DNA of 64,000 nucleotides from Pseudomonas sp. R76 (GTDB lineage Bacteria; Pseudomonadota; Gammaproteobacteria; Pseudomonadales; Pseudomonadaceae): NCBI RefSeq assembly GCF_009834565.1, contig NZ_CP019428.1, positions 4,898,001 to 4,962,000 of the forward strand, read 5' to 3'. Shown piece by piece: positions 27,506 to 36,674 of this stretch (position 1 is its first letter; each line of letters starts with the position of its first letter). The notes under the pieces were generated by a model. It saw only the letters and a program-made list of their open reading frames with translations, ran no database searches and was not told where the DNA came from. The position numbers and the translations under genes were made by a program.

Positions 27506-30500
27506 TCAGCTGTTCACGAAAGCCATCCATTCGTTGCGGGTCAACTCATGCACCAGACCGGTCTTGGCGTTGTTCATAGGCACAGCCAGGGTCTCGATAT
27601 AGTTTTTGTATTCGGCTTCGTTCATTTCGCCTTTCCCCACTTTGGCCGTGGCCAGTTCCAGCGCGCGATGGAATTGCTTGAGCGCTGCCTCAAAGCGCTG
27701 CGAATACTTGCGCTCCAGGAACGCCACCCAATATTCCTCATCCTCAAGTTTTGCCGGCCAGTTGAACTGCGATTCATCACGCAGAATACGTCGACGTAAT
27801 TCATTCACGGAATCGGCGTCTGGCACGGCAGTGGCTGTGGCAAATCGCCCGGGCAGCGCAAGGGGCAAGTCGAGGCTGGCGGCCAGGGCAAGTCGATAGA
27901 CCAGAATGTGCACACAGATTTCGCGATCGGTCGGCAGGTCCAACGCACCCTGCACGTAATAGCGGATGGAGGCCAAGCGCCGCAGCGCCCGGTAATAATT
28001 AATGAAGTCAGGGCCCGCATTGGCTACGTTTCCCGAGAGCATCTGCACCGGCAACATCGCCAGTTCGAGGTCATTGAGGCTCAACAGCCACCCATCGATC
28101 CCTCCGCTCATATCACCCAGGCGCTCCTCAAAAAGGATTCGGCGCAGCCGGCCATTATGATTGGCCGCCTCAATCAGATTCCAGACGCGCTGTGTAAGGT
28201 TCTGGCGCAAGGCTTGATGCTCCGGGGCAATCAACGGGGGATAAGAGGACAGGTGCCATAACAGGTTGAAAAACCGATCGGCCATTCTCTCGCCCGCCAA
28301 CAGCTGCCATTCAGCGCGCCATTGCGCCATTTCATTGAGCGGGACCGCCACCAGCCAACGCTCAACCGAAGGAAGCGGGAATTCGCCATTGCCCCACAAG
28401 CCAAAATAGATGTCTTGATAACCCGGTCGTCTACGGTAACTGCTGAGCCGTTGCAACGTTCCCGGGGAAAGATCGTTGCCCCGAAGATTCATGGCGCGGT
28501 GCACTGTTTCATGCAAGAAGAGATCGATCTGCGTAAGCACCTTGATAGCGTTGTCGCGCAAATCGAAGGTGCGAAGATTTTCCAGCGTCACCGCGCCCAG
28601 CGGCAAAACATTGATTTGTGTATTCCGCAGTTTGATGACCCGCAATTGCTCCAGGCCATACAGGTTCAATCGTTGCCCCCGCCCCAAAGGGTTATTGGAC
28701 AGGTCCAGTTTGATCAGGCGCGTCATGCTCTGCAGGTTACTGACATCCCAAAGATTTGGCCGAATCAGGTTGTTCGATAGATACAGCCGCTTCAAATACC
28801 AAAGCTGCGACACCTCGTGAGGGATGTGGACCAGACGATTACCGTCGAGATAAAGCGTGCGCAGCGCGGGAAAGCGTCGGAGGAAATGCCTCGGCAATGC
28901 TTGCAGTTGGTTATTGCTGAGGCTCAGTTGCATCACATGACCAAAGTGGGCATTTATCTCAGGCAACTCATTCAGGTTCAGGTCATCCAGAGACAGCTCG
29001 AACACCACGCCTCGCGTGGAATCCTCTTTGCGCCAGCAAGCCTGAATTCGCTCAGCGGCCTCGCGCCGCGCGGCCTGCTGAGCAGCCTCCGGTGCCTGCG
29101 CAGACCAACGTTCAAGCGCGCCCTTCAAAGCCGCTCGCTCCTGGAAAAGTGTATCAATGGCCGTGTCGCGCTCGCTCACGGAATCACTCAGGTTTTCCAG
29201 TATCTTAAACACTTCCTCATCAGTTTTAGACGGAAACAACTCACGCATACGCGCCACTTGCTGGCGATCCACCGGGCCCCATCCATCACCACCGCTCAAC
29301 GGATAACCCATCCGCCCGTCAGCCATACGACGCGGCGGGTTGTACCAGGCGGGCCAGCCTATCCCCAGCAGCGCGTCGACCGACTCCCCTTTAGGTTCCT
29401 GACGATGACCGATCTCCTGCAGCAACTCTTCGACTCCGCCCACGTGGGTGTAGCCCAACGCCTGGCGTTCCCGAGGCGGCAGCGCGGCTAACAAAACAGG
29501 CAGGAAAGCCCCAGGGCTTCCCACCGATTGCCGAGTGCCGTCCGTTTGAGGGGCGTACGCCTGATAATGACCGGCCACCGGCTCCAGCACGCGCTTGAGC
29601 GCTGCATCGACGGGGCCGATGCTGTCGAGCAGTCGCGCCTGCGCCCGCACTTCAACCCGCAAGTGCCGTGGCCAGCCGTCGATATCCGGCAAGGTGTGCA
29701 GGATCAACTTCGCACTGTCGTGACTTGCTGCTGCGGGAAGGAACAGCCCCTCTAAAGCCCGGGCCCTGCGCAACTGCTTGAGCCACCAACGGATATAAGG
29801 GGTGAGGGTCAAGGGCACGCGGCCAGCCTCCAGGCTCTGCACCTCATCCGCCGAGGCCTGACGTACCAGGCTCTCGGCCACCGTCGCCGTCAAGCCGATA
29901 AAGTGATGCTGCAGCCGCTGCGCCAGTGGGTCTGAAGAAGGTTTATGACACAGCGCGTCGAAAAAATTCCGTTCCATCTGCGGCGGGTCTATTTCGACCT
30001 TGGACTCCAGCACCGTGACCTGATCGACGCGCGACGCTCCCGCCACCCCGACCAGCGCGTCGGCGGCCTCAGGCCCAAGCTCACCCAGCAGCTCAGCGTA
30101 AAAACCCTGCCCTCGCGCCACGCCCGCCTTGACCCGCTGCTGAATCGTGAACCGCTCAATCGTCTCTAACAGCAGCACGGGGGGGCGCTCATTACGCACA
30201 TGCACCCGTCGCAGGATGCCCGGCGTCACCGCGCTGATGGTTTGGATCTGCTCAATGGCATCCGGCGACAACGAGCGCGTCACCGGCCCGAGGCGCCAAA
30301 ACGGTTTCTGCCCATCCCACGTCAGCGGGTTTTCCCACTCGTGGCGCCAGGCGCCGGCGCCGTTGCTGACCAATACCGGTGCGTAAGCATCTTCCAAAGA
30401 GGGGTGAAGAATTCGCCACGGCTCAAGTGTGCCCGCGCGGTCGACTTTGAAATACTGGCCCTCGAGGGCCAGGTAGCGATCCGGCCCAAGGCTGTAGAGG

Positions 30501-33421
30501 CCCAGAGCGTCTGGTTCGGGTAGCCTGCTCGGCATATCGGCGGTGCTCGCGTACTGCGCAATTTCGCGCTGGCGAGGATGAAACGAGCCATCAGGCGCGC
30601 GATTACGCAACAGGGCCTGGGCCACCTGGTAGCGGAACTCGGTGATTGCCTGTTGCTGATTCCACCCCAGTACAGACAGACCCAGTTCGGAGATCTGGCT
30701 GACGATCGCCGCGTAAAAACTGTCGGCGCCGGTCACTGTGGCACCCACCCGGCGCTCTGTGGGGTCGTAAGGTGCAAATTGACCTTGATCCTGATCGATG
30801 ACCACCAGCGTCCGGTCCTTTGGCCCCCGCAAACTATAAGGCACAGCTTGTCCCTTGGGGCTGACAACCAACGCCTGGCCGGTAAAGCCGCGCAATACGC
30901 CAGCGGCGAACTCTGCGGCCCAGTGCTGCGTCTGTCGGTCGAACCGCCGCGGATGGAGGAGCCCATCGACGATGGCCTCGCGGCGCCCCACTTGATGGGC
31001 GGCACGCAATGCGCTGTAAAGTGCTTCGGGTTGCAGTTGCGAATGCAACAGTTGGGTTTGCTGGTGCGCCGACAGCGGGTGTTCACGCAACACCTCCAGT
31101 AACCGCGCCAGGCTCAATTGCGGGTGCAAAGCCTGTAGCTGTGTAATCACGGCGGGGGCGGGATGCGCTTGGCCGATACGGTCAGGCAACAGGTTGCGCA
31201 CTGACGCGCCGGCGCCACTCGGCATTGCCCGGCTGGCATCGGCAAAGCGAGTAAGTGCGTCGAACAAATCGAATTTCAAGGTGTTGGCCAATGCCGCGAG
31301 CTGCTGACGAATCGGTTGTTCGCCTGCGGGAAAAATAGCCGGCAACATGTCCACTATCGCCTGGGGTAAGTGTAGCGCAATGCGGCGTGGCGTGGCGTAG
31401 GCAAATTGATAGTTTTCCAACTGAGTCACGGTCACCACCTGCGTCGTTGGGCGAGTGGCGTCTTTGCTATAGCGTCGAATCTCCTGGCCTTGGTGGTTTT
31501 CAATGCTCAAGGCGGTGCCCACGGGCCAGGCCTCCAACTGGGTCAGCAAAGGTGCCAGGACCTGAACGGCACCGACGGGGCCGGGACCACGGGCATCCTC
31601 CCCCTCAATCACCCAGTCGATAAGCCTGTCGGCGTTGAACCGGTGCACGGCCTCGACCAGCGACGCTGACGGCGGCGCGCCTTCCCAGACCTGCTGCAAG
31701 GCGTCCCGCGACGTGCCGCTCGCATCAAGCACCGCCTGCATATCCCGCGCCGCGGCGTGCTGGCTGCCAAGCATTCTTTCGAGCAGTTGAGGGTTCGTCA
31801 GCTGCTGGGCATCCGGGGCGGCATGACGCCGCTGGGACAGTTGGCGGTACAACCGTTGGTGGCGACGCTGCACGCTCATAGCCAGGCGGGTATGCAGGCG
31901 CGCACTGATGAGTAAATCGGCCAGGTCGACAACCCCCTGGAGCAACTCATCTGGCTGACCTTGCAGCGCCTGGTGCCCACCGTCGATCAAGGCGCGCTCC
32001 ATCGCCACAAACAGCGCGAACGCACGTACCCGCCCCAAGCCTTTCAACGCCCCAGGCACCGGGGTCAAGAGCAGCGTGATAATTTCACTGATCAGCGTCT
32101 GGGCAAGCTCAATCATGGTCGGCATGAAACCGGGTGTTTCGTTGGCCAGCTCTTTGAGGTTGTCTGCACAGCGCTGGACGTAGAAGTTGCTCAAACTGAC
32201 CAGGGGCACCTGTTGTACCGTTACACGCGCATAACCGATTTTCTGGACTGTGCCGAGCGTGGGAATGGCTTGAGCCAACCGATAGAGCAGTTTGGCGAAT
32301 CCCTCTGTAGCGCCTGTGAAGTCAGGCGGCGGCCCGACCTTGACGATATTGATCAGCCGCGCGCTGTCACGCAGCGACATGGCTTGATAAAGCCAGTCGA
32401 CCTTGCCCTTGCGATAAAAGCCGTGGAACGCAACGTAAAACTCTTCGCAAGCATCACGGTGACTGTCATGGTGGCGCAGAGAGCCGCCGGGGCGGTTGGG
32501 GAAAAAACTGAAGGCTCCCGGGCAATCACTGACGGCAAAAACCAGGTGCGGGATGCTCAGGCAATCACCCGCTGGCTCACTCGCGTATTGACCGGTCAGG
32601 CCAATGTGTTGAGGTATCCAGCTGGTGTTATCCACCCCATGGGGGATGAACAGCCGCATTTCCTCCACTCTCCCCCAGCGCACCTCCCCCGCTAACGCGC
32701 GCTTCACTTGCTGATACTGGTGCCGGTCGACCCGACTGGCCGCCGTATCTCTAAGCGCTTCGATCAAGGCAAATTCGAGCTCGGCCGTCGCCAACGCCAT
32801 GATGCCGCGCCCCAACGAACCGTTGGCCTGCAGTGCTCGTTGCAGTTGCGTATTGAGCTGCGCGCCAATATCGAGCCTGCGCACCATTGCGATGAACTGG
32901 CCGGCAGTGGCGCTGACTCCGTCGTCCAGATAACTGGCACCGGCAAGGCCTGTGCGGCCAGGAAAGGTCCAACCGGTCAGGCCGTCGTAGTTCAAGCAGG
33001 CCGCATCCCACAAGGTCAGGCTGGCGACCTTTATCGCCCCCTCAGCAGCGCCGCGCTGTTCGCCGCCCGATGCTTTATAACGGGTGTAAATGCGCGTGAC
33101 GGTGGGGTCAATATCCTGACCGGTCAGCTTCTTCAACTCAGCGCGCAGTTCGCTCCCTGCGTGTTGCTCAAATGCCTCGGTCAGTTGCTGGACAGCCTTC
33201 TCCAGGGTGTGCTGGGCATCGACCCAAGCCTTCTGCAGGCGCACGTACTCGAATGTTTCCTGTTCATTGAGCACGCCAAAAAAACTGCCGAACTTTTCCC
33301 GCATGGCGTCCAGGCCTTGCAAAGCCGACCATTCGGGGGCAGCCATCAACACGGTTTGTTGCGCCGCTATGTATTCGCGCAGCGAGTCCTGTGGCGTACT
33401 GCTGGTAATCGGCTCGACCAT
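27506..33421 (-). CDS. Giant dermonecrotic-toxin-like/LRR/NEL-type protein with a missing catalytic cysteine
   Basis: 1971 residues, intact frame. The first ~1450 residues match the large DUF6543-like 'dermonecrotic toxin' N-terminal region seen in Pseudomonas NEL proteins. Residues ~1477-1640 hold leucine-rich repeats (LSLSNNQLQALPRHF, LYLDGNRLVHIP, LYLSNNLI, LDLSNNPL). Residues ~1650-1971 correspond to a NEL (IpaH/SspH-type) E3 ubiquitin ligase domain. In NEL enzymes the catalytic Cys sits in a CxD motif just before an xxNxLE-type helix; here that position is Gly1774 (GIDGWLLSLNDLE, codon 28102-28100). No secretion signal is visible at the N-terminus (MVEPITSSTPQDS), as is usual for type III effectors. 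Ligase activity is therefore doubtful. Confidence 0.85.
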   Translation of the reverse strand: MVEPITSSTPQDSLREYIAAQQTVLMAAPEWSALQGLDAMREKFGSFFGVLNEQETFEYVRLQKAWVDAQHTLEKAVQQLTEAFEQHAGSELRAELKKLTGQDIDPTVTRIYTRYKASGGEQRGAAEGAIKVASLTLWDAACLNYDGLTGWTFPGRTGLAGASYLDDGVSATAGQFIAMVRRLDIGAQLNTQLQRALQANGSLGRGIMALATAELEFALIEALRDTAASRVDRHQYQQVKRALAGEVRWGRVEEMRLFIPHGVDNTSWIPQHIGLTGQYASEPAGDCLSIPHLVFAVSDCPGAFSFFPNRPGGSLRHHDSHRDACEEFYVAFHGFYRKGKVDWLYQAMSLRDSARLINIVKVGPPPDFTGATEGFAKLLYRLAQAIPTLGTVQKIGYARVTVQQVPLVSLSNFYVQRCADNLKELANETPGFMPTMIELAQTLISEIITLLLTPVPGALKGLGRVRAFALFVAMERALIDGGHQALQGQPDELLQGVVDLADLLISARLHTRLAMSVQRRHQRLYRQLSQRRHAAPDAQQLTNPQLLERMLGSQHAAARDMQAVLDASGTSRDALQQVWEGAPPSASLVEAVHRFNADRLIDWVIEGEDARGPGPVGAVQVLAPLLTQLEAWPVGTALSIENHQGQEIRRYSKDATRPTTQVVTVTQLENYQFAYATPRRIALHLPQAIVDMLPAIFPAGEQPIRQQLAALANTLKFDLFDALTRFADASRAMPSGAGASVRNLLPDRIGQAHPAPAVITQLQALHPQLSLARLLEVLREHPLSAHQQTQLLHSQLQPEALYSALRAAHQVGRREAIVDGLLHPRRFDRQTQHWAAEFAAGVLRGFTGQALVVSPKGQAVPYSLRGPKDRTLVVIDQDQGQFAPYDPTERRVGATVTGADSFYAAIVSQISELGLSVLGWNQQQAITEFRYQVAQALLRNRAPDGSFHPRQREIAQYASTADMPSRLPEPDALGLYSLGPDRYLALEGQYFKVDRAGTLEPWRILHPSLEDAYAPVLVSNGAGAWRHEWENPLTWDGQKPFWRLGPVTRSLSPDAIEQIQTISAVTPGILRRVHVRNERPPVLLLETIERFTIQQRVKAGVARGQGFYAELLGELGPEAADALVGVAGASRVDQVTVLESKVEIDPPQMERNFFDALCHKPSSDPLAQRLQHHFIGLTATVAESLVRQASADEVQSLEAGRVPLTLTPYIRWWLKQLRRARALEGLFLPAAASHDSAKLILHTLPDIDGWPRHLRVEVRAQARLLDSIGPVDAALKRVLEPVAGHYQAYAPQTDGTRQSVGSPGAFLPVLLAALPPRERQALGYTHVGGVEELLQEIGHRQEPKGESVDALLGIGWPAWYNPPRRMADGRMGYPLSGGDGWGPVDRQQVARMRELFPSKTDEEVFKILENLSDSVSERDTAIDTLFQERAALKGALERWSAQAPEAAQQAARREAAERIQACWRKEDSTRGVVFELSLDDLNLNELPEINAHFGHVMQLSLSNNQLQALPRHFLRRFPALRTLYLDGNRLVHIPHEVSQLWYLKRLYLSNNLIRPNLWDVSNLQSMTRLIKLDLSNNPLGRGQRLNLYGLEQLRVIKLRNTQINVLPLGAVTLENLRTFDLRDNAIKVLTQIDLFLHETVHRAMNLRGNDLSPGTLQRLSSYRRRPGYQDIYFGLWGNGEFPLPSVERWLVAVPLNEMAQWRAEWQLLAGERMADRFFNLLWHLSSYPPLIAPEHQALRQNLTQRVWNLIEAANHNGRLRRILFEERLGDMSGGIDGWLLSLNDLELAMLPVQMLSGNVANAGPDFINYYRALRRLASIRYYVQGALDLPTDREICVHILVYRLALAASLDLPLALPGRFATATAVPDADSVNELRRRILRDESQFNWPAKLEDEEYWVAFLERKYSQRFEAALKQFHRALELATAKVGKGEMNEAEYKNYIETLAVPMNNAKTGLVHELTRNEWMAFVNS

Positions 33422-33492
33422 TTCTGTGTTCCTGAAAAGGTCAGCCTATCGCGCGCCCTGCGTCTATTCGGGTAGTTATGTAGCGCTCGGCA

Positions 33493-34083
33493 TCAGCCAT
33501 GGTTTTTGTCGAAAACCGCAGGCCCCATTGCCGCTATCTGGCCTTCGATCAACGCGTCGAAAGGCTTGAGCAATGGCTCGAATGAAGCCGGTGCTTCCAG
33601 CACTTGCAATGCTTGCGCGATAGCCTCCACGGTGGACAAGGCACCGGGCCCTGGCGCCTTGCGCAGTCGATAGCGCGACACGCTGTCGCCCGCCAGCGTC
33701 ACCCGTGGCAATGCAGCCAGTAAAGGATTGAGGTGCAGCAATTTGCGCGCCTTGCGCCAGGTGCCATCAGGCACGACCAACAACAGCGGCGCGTCGTCAG
33801 GCGCATAGGCTTGCAGAGGCTGGGCGTCGTCAGCAGGAAACAGCAGGCGCGCCTGATAACCAGGCGGGTTCAATAACGTCGCCAGGTCGTCGAACACCTC
33901 GCCCACCACCAACTGCGCATTGTTCAACCCCAACGCCGCCAACCGCGCGGTGTTGAGCGCGTGGCTGACCTCACTCGGGTGCTGCAACAGCAACACGCGA
34001 GTGCGGCTGTCGAGGCTGGGAATCAACGCGCACAGGCAGTGAGTGGCAGGCCTGAGGCAACGGGAACACTGGGGTCTGGACAT
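33493..34083 (-). CDS. DTW-domain tRNA-uridine aminocarboxypropyltransferase (TapT/YfiP-like)
   Basis: 196 residues. The family makes acp3U in tRNA (position 47 in E. coli TapT) from SAM. An N-terminal zinc-ribbon of CxxC pairs (CSRCLRPATHCLC), then LLLQHPSEVSHALNTAR, and the signature VPDGTWRKARKLL (the D-T/S-W motif, here DGTW). It lies 6 bases from the LysR gene upstream in the same orientation. Confidence 0.88.
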   Translation of the reverse strand: MSRPQCSRCLRPATHCLCALIPSLDSRTRVLLLQHPSEVSHALNTARLAALGLNNAQLVVGEVFDDLATLLNPPGYQARLLFPADDAQPLQAYAPDDAPLLLVVPDGTWRKARKLLHLNPLLAALPRVTLAGDSVSRYRLRKAPGPGALSTVEAIAQALQVLEAPASFEPLLKPFDALIEGQIAAMGPAVFDKNHG

Positions 34084-34089
34084 GGTTTT

Positions 34090-34983
34090 TCAGGCCTGAT
34101 TGAGCTGGGCTTTGAGTAAGTCGCGAAAGGTTTGGATCAGCGGTTCACGGCTACGGCCACGGCGCATGATCATCGAGAACGGCGCCTGATAGCCGAAGGT
34201 TGCCGGCAGCAGCACACGCAGGTCGCCCTTGTCGGCCCACGCCTGGGCGTAGTGCTCGGGCAGGTAGCCGATATAGGCGCCGGACAGCACCAGAATCAGC
34301 TGCGCCTCCATACTTTCCACGGTTGCCGCGCTGTGTTTGAAGCCGTGGCGCGCCAGCTCGGCCTGGCTCCAGTAGCCGCGCCCGACCATGCGTTGCTGGG
34401 TGATCACTTGTTCGGGAATACGCCGTTCGCTGAACAACGGGTGCCGGGTGCTGCAATACAGCCAGTGCTGCTCACGGTACAGCGGCATGTAGATCAACCC
34501 GCTCATGCGGTTGGAAAAAGCGCCGATGGCCAAATCCAGGCGGTTGTCCTGCACGCCCAGTTGCAGCTCATAAGGGCTCATCACCGACAAATTCAAGTGC
34601 ACCGCCGGGTGTTCCAGGCTGTAGGCGCCGATCACCTCGGCAAAGGGCAGCGCCTTGTCGCTGACGGTGGAGTCGAGCACGCCGAGCTTAAGGGTGCCGC
34701 GCAACTCGCCTTTCAGCGCGGCGGCGTATTGCTCGAAACCTTCCAGCTCGCCCAGCAGGCGCAAAGTTTCCTGATGGAACAGCTCGCCTTTGCTGGTCAG
34801 GCTGAACCCGCCACGCCCGCGATGGCACAACACCAGGCCCAAGGCCGATTCGAGCTGGCTCATGTAGGTGCTGATCGCCGAGGTCGACAGGTTGAGTTCA
34901 TGCTGGGCGTTGGCGAACCCCTGATGCCGCACGACGCTGACGAAGATGCGCAGGAGTTTCAGGTCGGGCAAGGCGTTGGCCAT
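34090..34983 (-). CDS. gbuR: LysR-family regulator, probable GbuR
   Basis: 297 residues from the ATG at 34983 (MANALPDLKLLRIFVSVVRH). An N-terminal winged helix (ANAQHELNLSTSAISTYMSQLESALGL) is followed by a periplasmic-binding-protein-like effector domain. It is transcribed away from the ureohydrolase gene, exactly as gbuR (PA1422) relates to gbuA (PA1421) in P. aeruginosa, where GbuR activates gbuA with 4-guanidinobutyrate. A near-perfect dyad in the shared intergenic region (35174-35197) is a likely binding site. The symbol rests on synteny. Confidence 0.8.
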   Translation of the reverse strand: MANALPDLKLLRIFVSVVRHQGFANAQHELNLSTSAISTYMSQLESALGLVLCHRGRGGFSLTSKGELFHQETLRLLGELEGFEQYAAALKGELRGTLKLGVLDSTVSDKALPFAEVIGAYSLEHPAVHLNLSVMSPYELQLGVQDNRLDLAIGAFSNRMSGLIYMPLYREQHWLYCSTRHPLFSERRIPEQVITQQRMVGRGYWSQAELARHGFKHSAATVESMEAQLILVLSGAYIGYLPEHYAQAWADKGDLRVLLPATFGYQAPFSMIMRRGRSREPLIQTFRDLLKAQLNQA

Positions 34984-35020
34984 GGGGTCTCCAGATTCAG
35001 CTAATGCGCCGCGATCCCAT

Positions 35021-35107
35021 TGTGGGAGCTGGCTTGCCTGCGATGGCGGCGTATCAAACAAAGCTATGTGGCTGACCCACCGCTATCGCAGGCAAGCCAG
35101 CTCCCAC
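35021..35107. repeat. REPIN inside the gbuR-gbuA intergenic region
   Basis: Inverted pair of the GTGGGAGCTGGCTTGCCTGCGAT family. It sits between the regulator start and the operator-like dyad. Confidence 0.92.
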
Positions 35108-35173
35108 CGTTGGACGGTGCTCGACAGAAGGATCGGTCAACCCCAACACAGACGAGCGAGTTTACCTCAGCCA

Positions 35174-35197
35174 TTAGTTTAGAAAAATCTGAACTAA
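35174..35197 (+). promoter_or_regulatory. Near-perfect dyad, candidate GbuR operator
   Basis: Arms TTAGTTTAGA and TCTGAACTAA are complementary at 9 of 10 positions around an AAAA centre. It contains a T-N11-A type LysR core and lies 84 bases before the gbuA start. Confidence 0.6.
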
Positions 35198-35209
35198 GTA
35201 TTTGCCTCT

Positions 35210-35247
35210 GCCGATTCTTCCCGCCCCGGGCTTTTCGCAGAATCGGC
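35210..35247 (+). other. Leader hairpin upstream of gbuA
   Basis: GCCGATTCT (35210-35218) and AGAATCGGC (35239-35247) form a perfect 9-base-pair stem with a 20-base loop, 33 bases before the GTG start. There is no U-tract, so it is not a plain terminator, and it does not match guanidine riboswitch classes I know. Confidence 0.55.
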
Positions 35248-35280
35248 CCCTAATAAACAAAACAACGATGAGGCAATCCC

Positions 35281-36231
35281 GTGGACAAGATTTTTCACCA
35301 ACCACTGGGCGGCAACGAAATGCCGCGCTTCGCCGGCATCGCCACCATGATGCGACTTCCCCACTTGCAGTCGGCCAAGGGCCTGGACGCCGCCTTTGTC
35401 GGCGTGCCCCTGGACATCGGCACCTCGCTGCGCGCCGGCACCCGCTTCGGGCCGCGTGAAATCCGCGCCGAATCGGTGATGATCCGCCCCTACAACATGG
35501 CCACCGGCGCCGCGCCGTTTGACTCGTTGTCGGTTGCCGACATCGGCGATGTGGCGATCAACACCTTCAACCTGCTCGACGCCGTGCGCATCATCGAAGA
35601 AGCCTACGATGAGATCCTCGAGCACAATGTGATCCCGATGACCCTGGGTGGCGACCACACCATCACCCTGCCGATCCTGCGGGCGATCCACAAGAAACAC
35701 GGCAAGGTCGGGCTGGTGCACATCGACGCGCACGCCGACGTCAACGACCATATGTTCGGCGAGAAAATCGCCCACGGCACCACCTTCCGCCGCGCGGTGG
35801 AAGAAGGCTTGCTCGATTGCGACCGCGTGGTTCAAATCGGCCTGCGCGCCCAGGGCTACACCGCCGAAGACTTCAACTGGAGCCGCAAACAGGGGTTCCG
35901 TGTGGTCCAGGCCGAAGAATGCTGGCACCACTCTCTCGCGCCACTGATGGCCGAAGTGCGGGAGAAAGTCGGCGGCGGCCCGGTGTACCTGAGCTTTGAT
36001 ATCGACGGTATCGACCCGGCCTGGGCACCCGGCACCGGCACGCCGGAAATCGGCGGGCTGACCACCATCCAGGCCATCGAAATCATCCGTGGTTGCCAGG
36101 GCCTCGACCTGATTGGTTGCGATCTGGTAGAAGTTTCGCCGCCGTACGACACCACCGGCAACACCTCGCTGCTCGGCGCCAACCTGCTGTACGAGATGCT
36201 CTGCGTACTGCCCGGCGTGGCGCACCGCTGA
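35281..36231 (+). CDS. gbuA: Ureohydrolase, probable guanidinobutyrase GbuA
   Basis: 316 residues, GTG start with a GAGG site. Arginase/agmatinase-fold enzyme with two Mn ions: ligands in LGGDHTITLP, VHIDAHADVNDH and LSFDIDGIDPAWAPGTGTPE. Expected reaction: 4-guanidinobutyrate + water to 4-aminobutyrate + urea, in the arginine transaminase/dehydrogenase pathways. The choice over agmatinase or guanidinopropionase rests on gene order: LysR divergent upstream, SnoaL-like protein, NCS1 and SSS transporters downstream, as at PA1421-PA1418. The stop overlaps the next start (TGATG). Confidence 0.85.
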   Translation: MDKIFHQPLGGNEMPRFAGIATMMRLPHLQSAKGLDAAFVGVPLDIGTSLRAGTRFGPREIRAESVMIRPYNMATGAAPFDSLSVADIGDVAINTFNLLDAVRIIEEAYDEILEHNVIPMTLGGDHTITLPILRAIHKKHGKVGLVHIDAHADVNDHMFGEKIAHGTTFRRAVEEGLLDCDRVVQIGLRAQGYTAEDFNWSRKQGFRVVQAEECWHHSLAPLMAEVREKVGGGPVYLSFDIDGIDPAWAPGTGTPEIGGLTTIQAIEIIRGCQGLDLIGCDLVEVSPPYDTTGNTSLLGANLLYEMLCVLPGVAHR

Positions 36232-36653
36232 TGAGCGCGCACGAGGTGCTGCAAGCCGCGGCCGACCTGGTCTCGGCCTTCGCCCGCAATGACCGCGCCG
36301 CCTACTTCGGCGCGTTCACGGCGGATGCCAGCTTCGTGTTCTACACCCTCCCCCAGCCGCTGCTCAGCCGCGATGCCTACCAGGCAGTGTGGGACAGCTG
36401 GCGCCGGGACGAGGGGTTTGAGGTGCTGTCGTGCACCTCAAGCAACGCCGTTGTCAGCCTGCAAGGTGACGTGGCGATTTTTATTCATGACGTGGCCACC
36501 GAGCTGCGCATGAACGGGGAGCAATTTTTTAGCCAGGAGCGCGAGACCATTGTCTTTAAACGGCAAGGGGCAGACGCACAACAAGAACAAGGCCTGTGGC
36601 TGGCCTGTCACGAACATTTGTCCGCTATGCCGGAAGGGCTGCCGCCCCATTAG
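36231..36653 (+). CDS. SnoaL-like/NTF2-fold small protein (PA1420 type)
   Basis: 140 residues. Begins MSAHEVLQAAADLVSAFARND, followed by YFGAFTADASFVFYT, the cone-shaped alpha+beta NTF2/DUF4440 pattern, and ends with a strand pair (ETIVFKRQ, WLACHEHLSAMP). No catalytic assignment is possible. Translation is coupled to gbuA through TGATG, so a role in guanidino-compound use, perhaps product handling, is implied by context only. Confidence 0.78.
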   Translation: MSAHEVLQAAADLVSAFARNDRAAYFGAFTADASFVFYTLPQPLLSRDAYQAVWDSWRRDEGFEVLSCTSSNAVVSLQGDVAIFIHDVATELRMNGEQFFSQERETIVFKRQGADAQQEQGLWLACHEHLSAMPEGLPPH

Positions 36654-36674
36654 CCAATGTGATCGGAGCTGATC

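Noticed and set aside
27506..28550. Calling the giant protein an active E3 ubiquitin ligase
   Set aside because: The CxD cysteine position is Gly1774, so activity cannot be claimed from sequence.
35210..35247. Guanidine riboswitch before gbuA
   Set aside because: There is only one stem with a 20-base loop, and the ACGR tetraloop pairs of guanidine-II or the conserved core of guanidine-I are not seen. Kept only as an unexplained hairpin.
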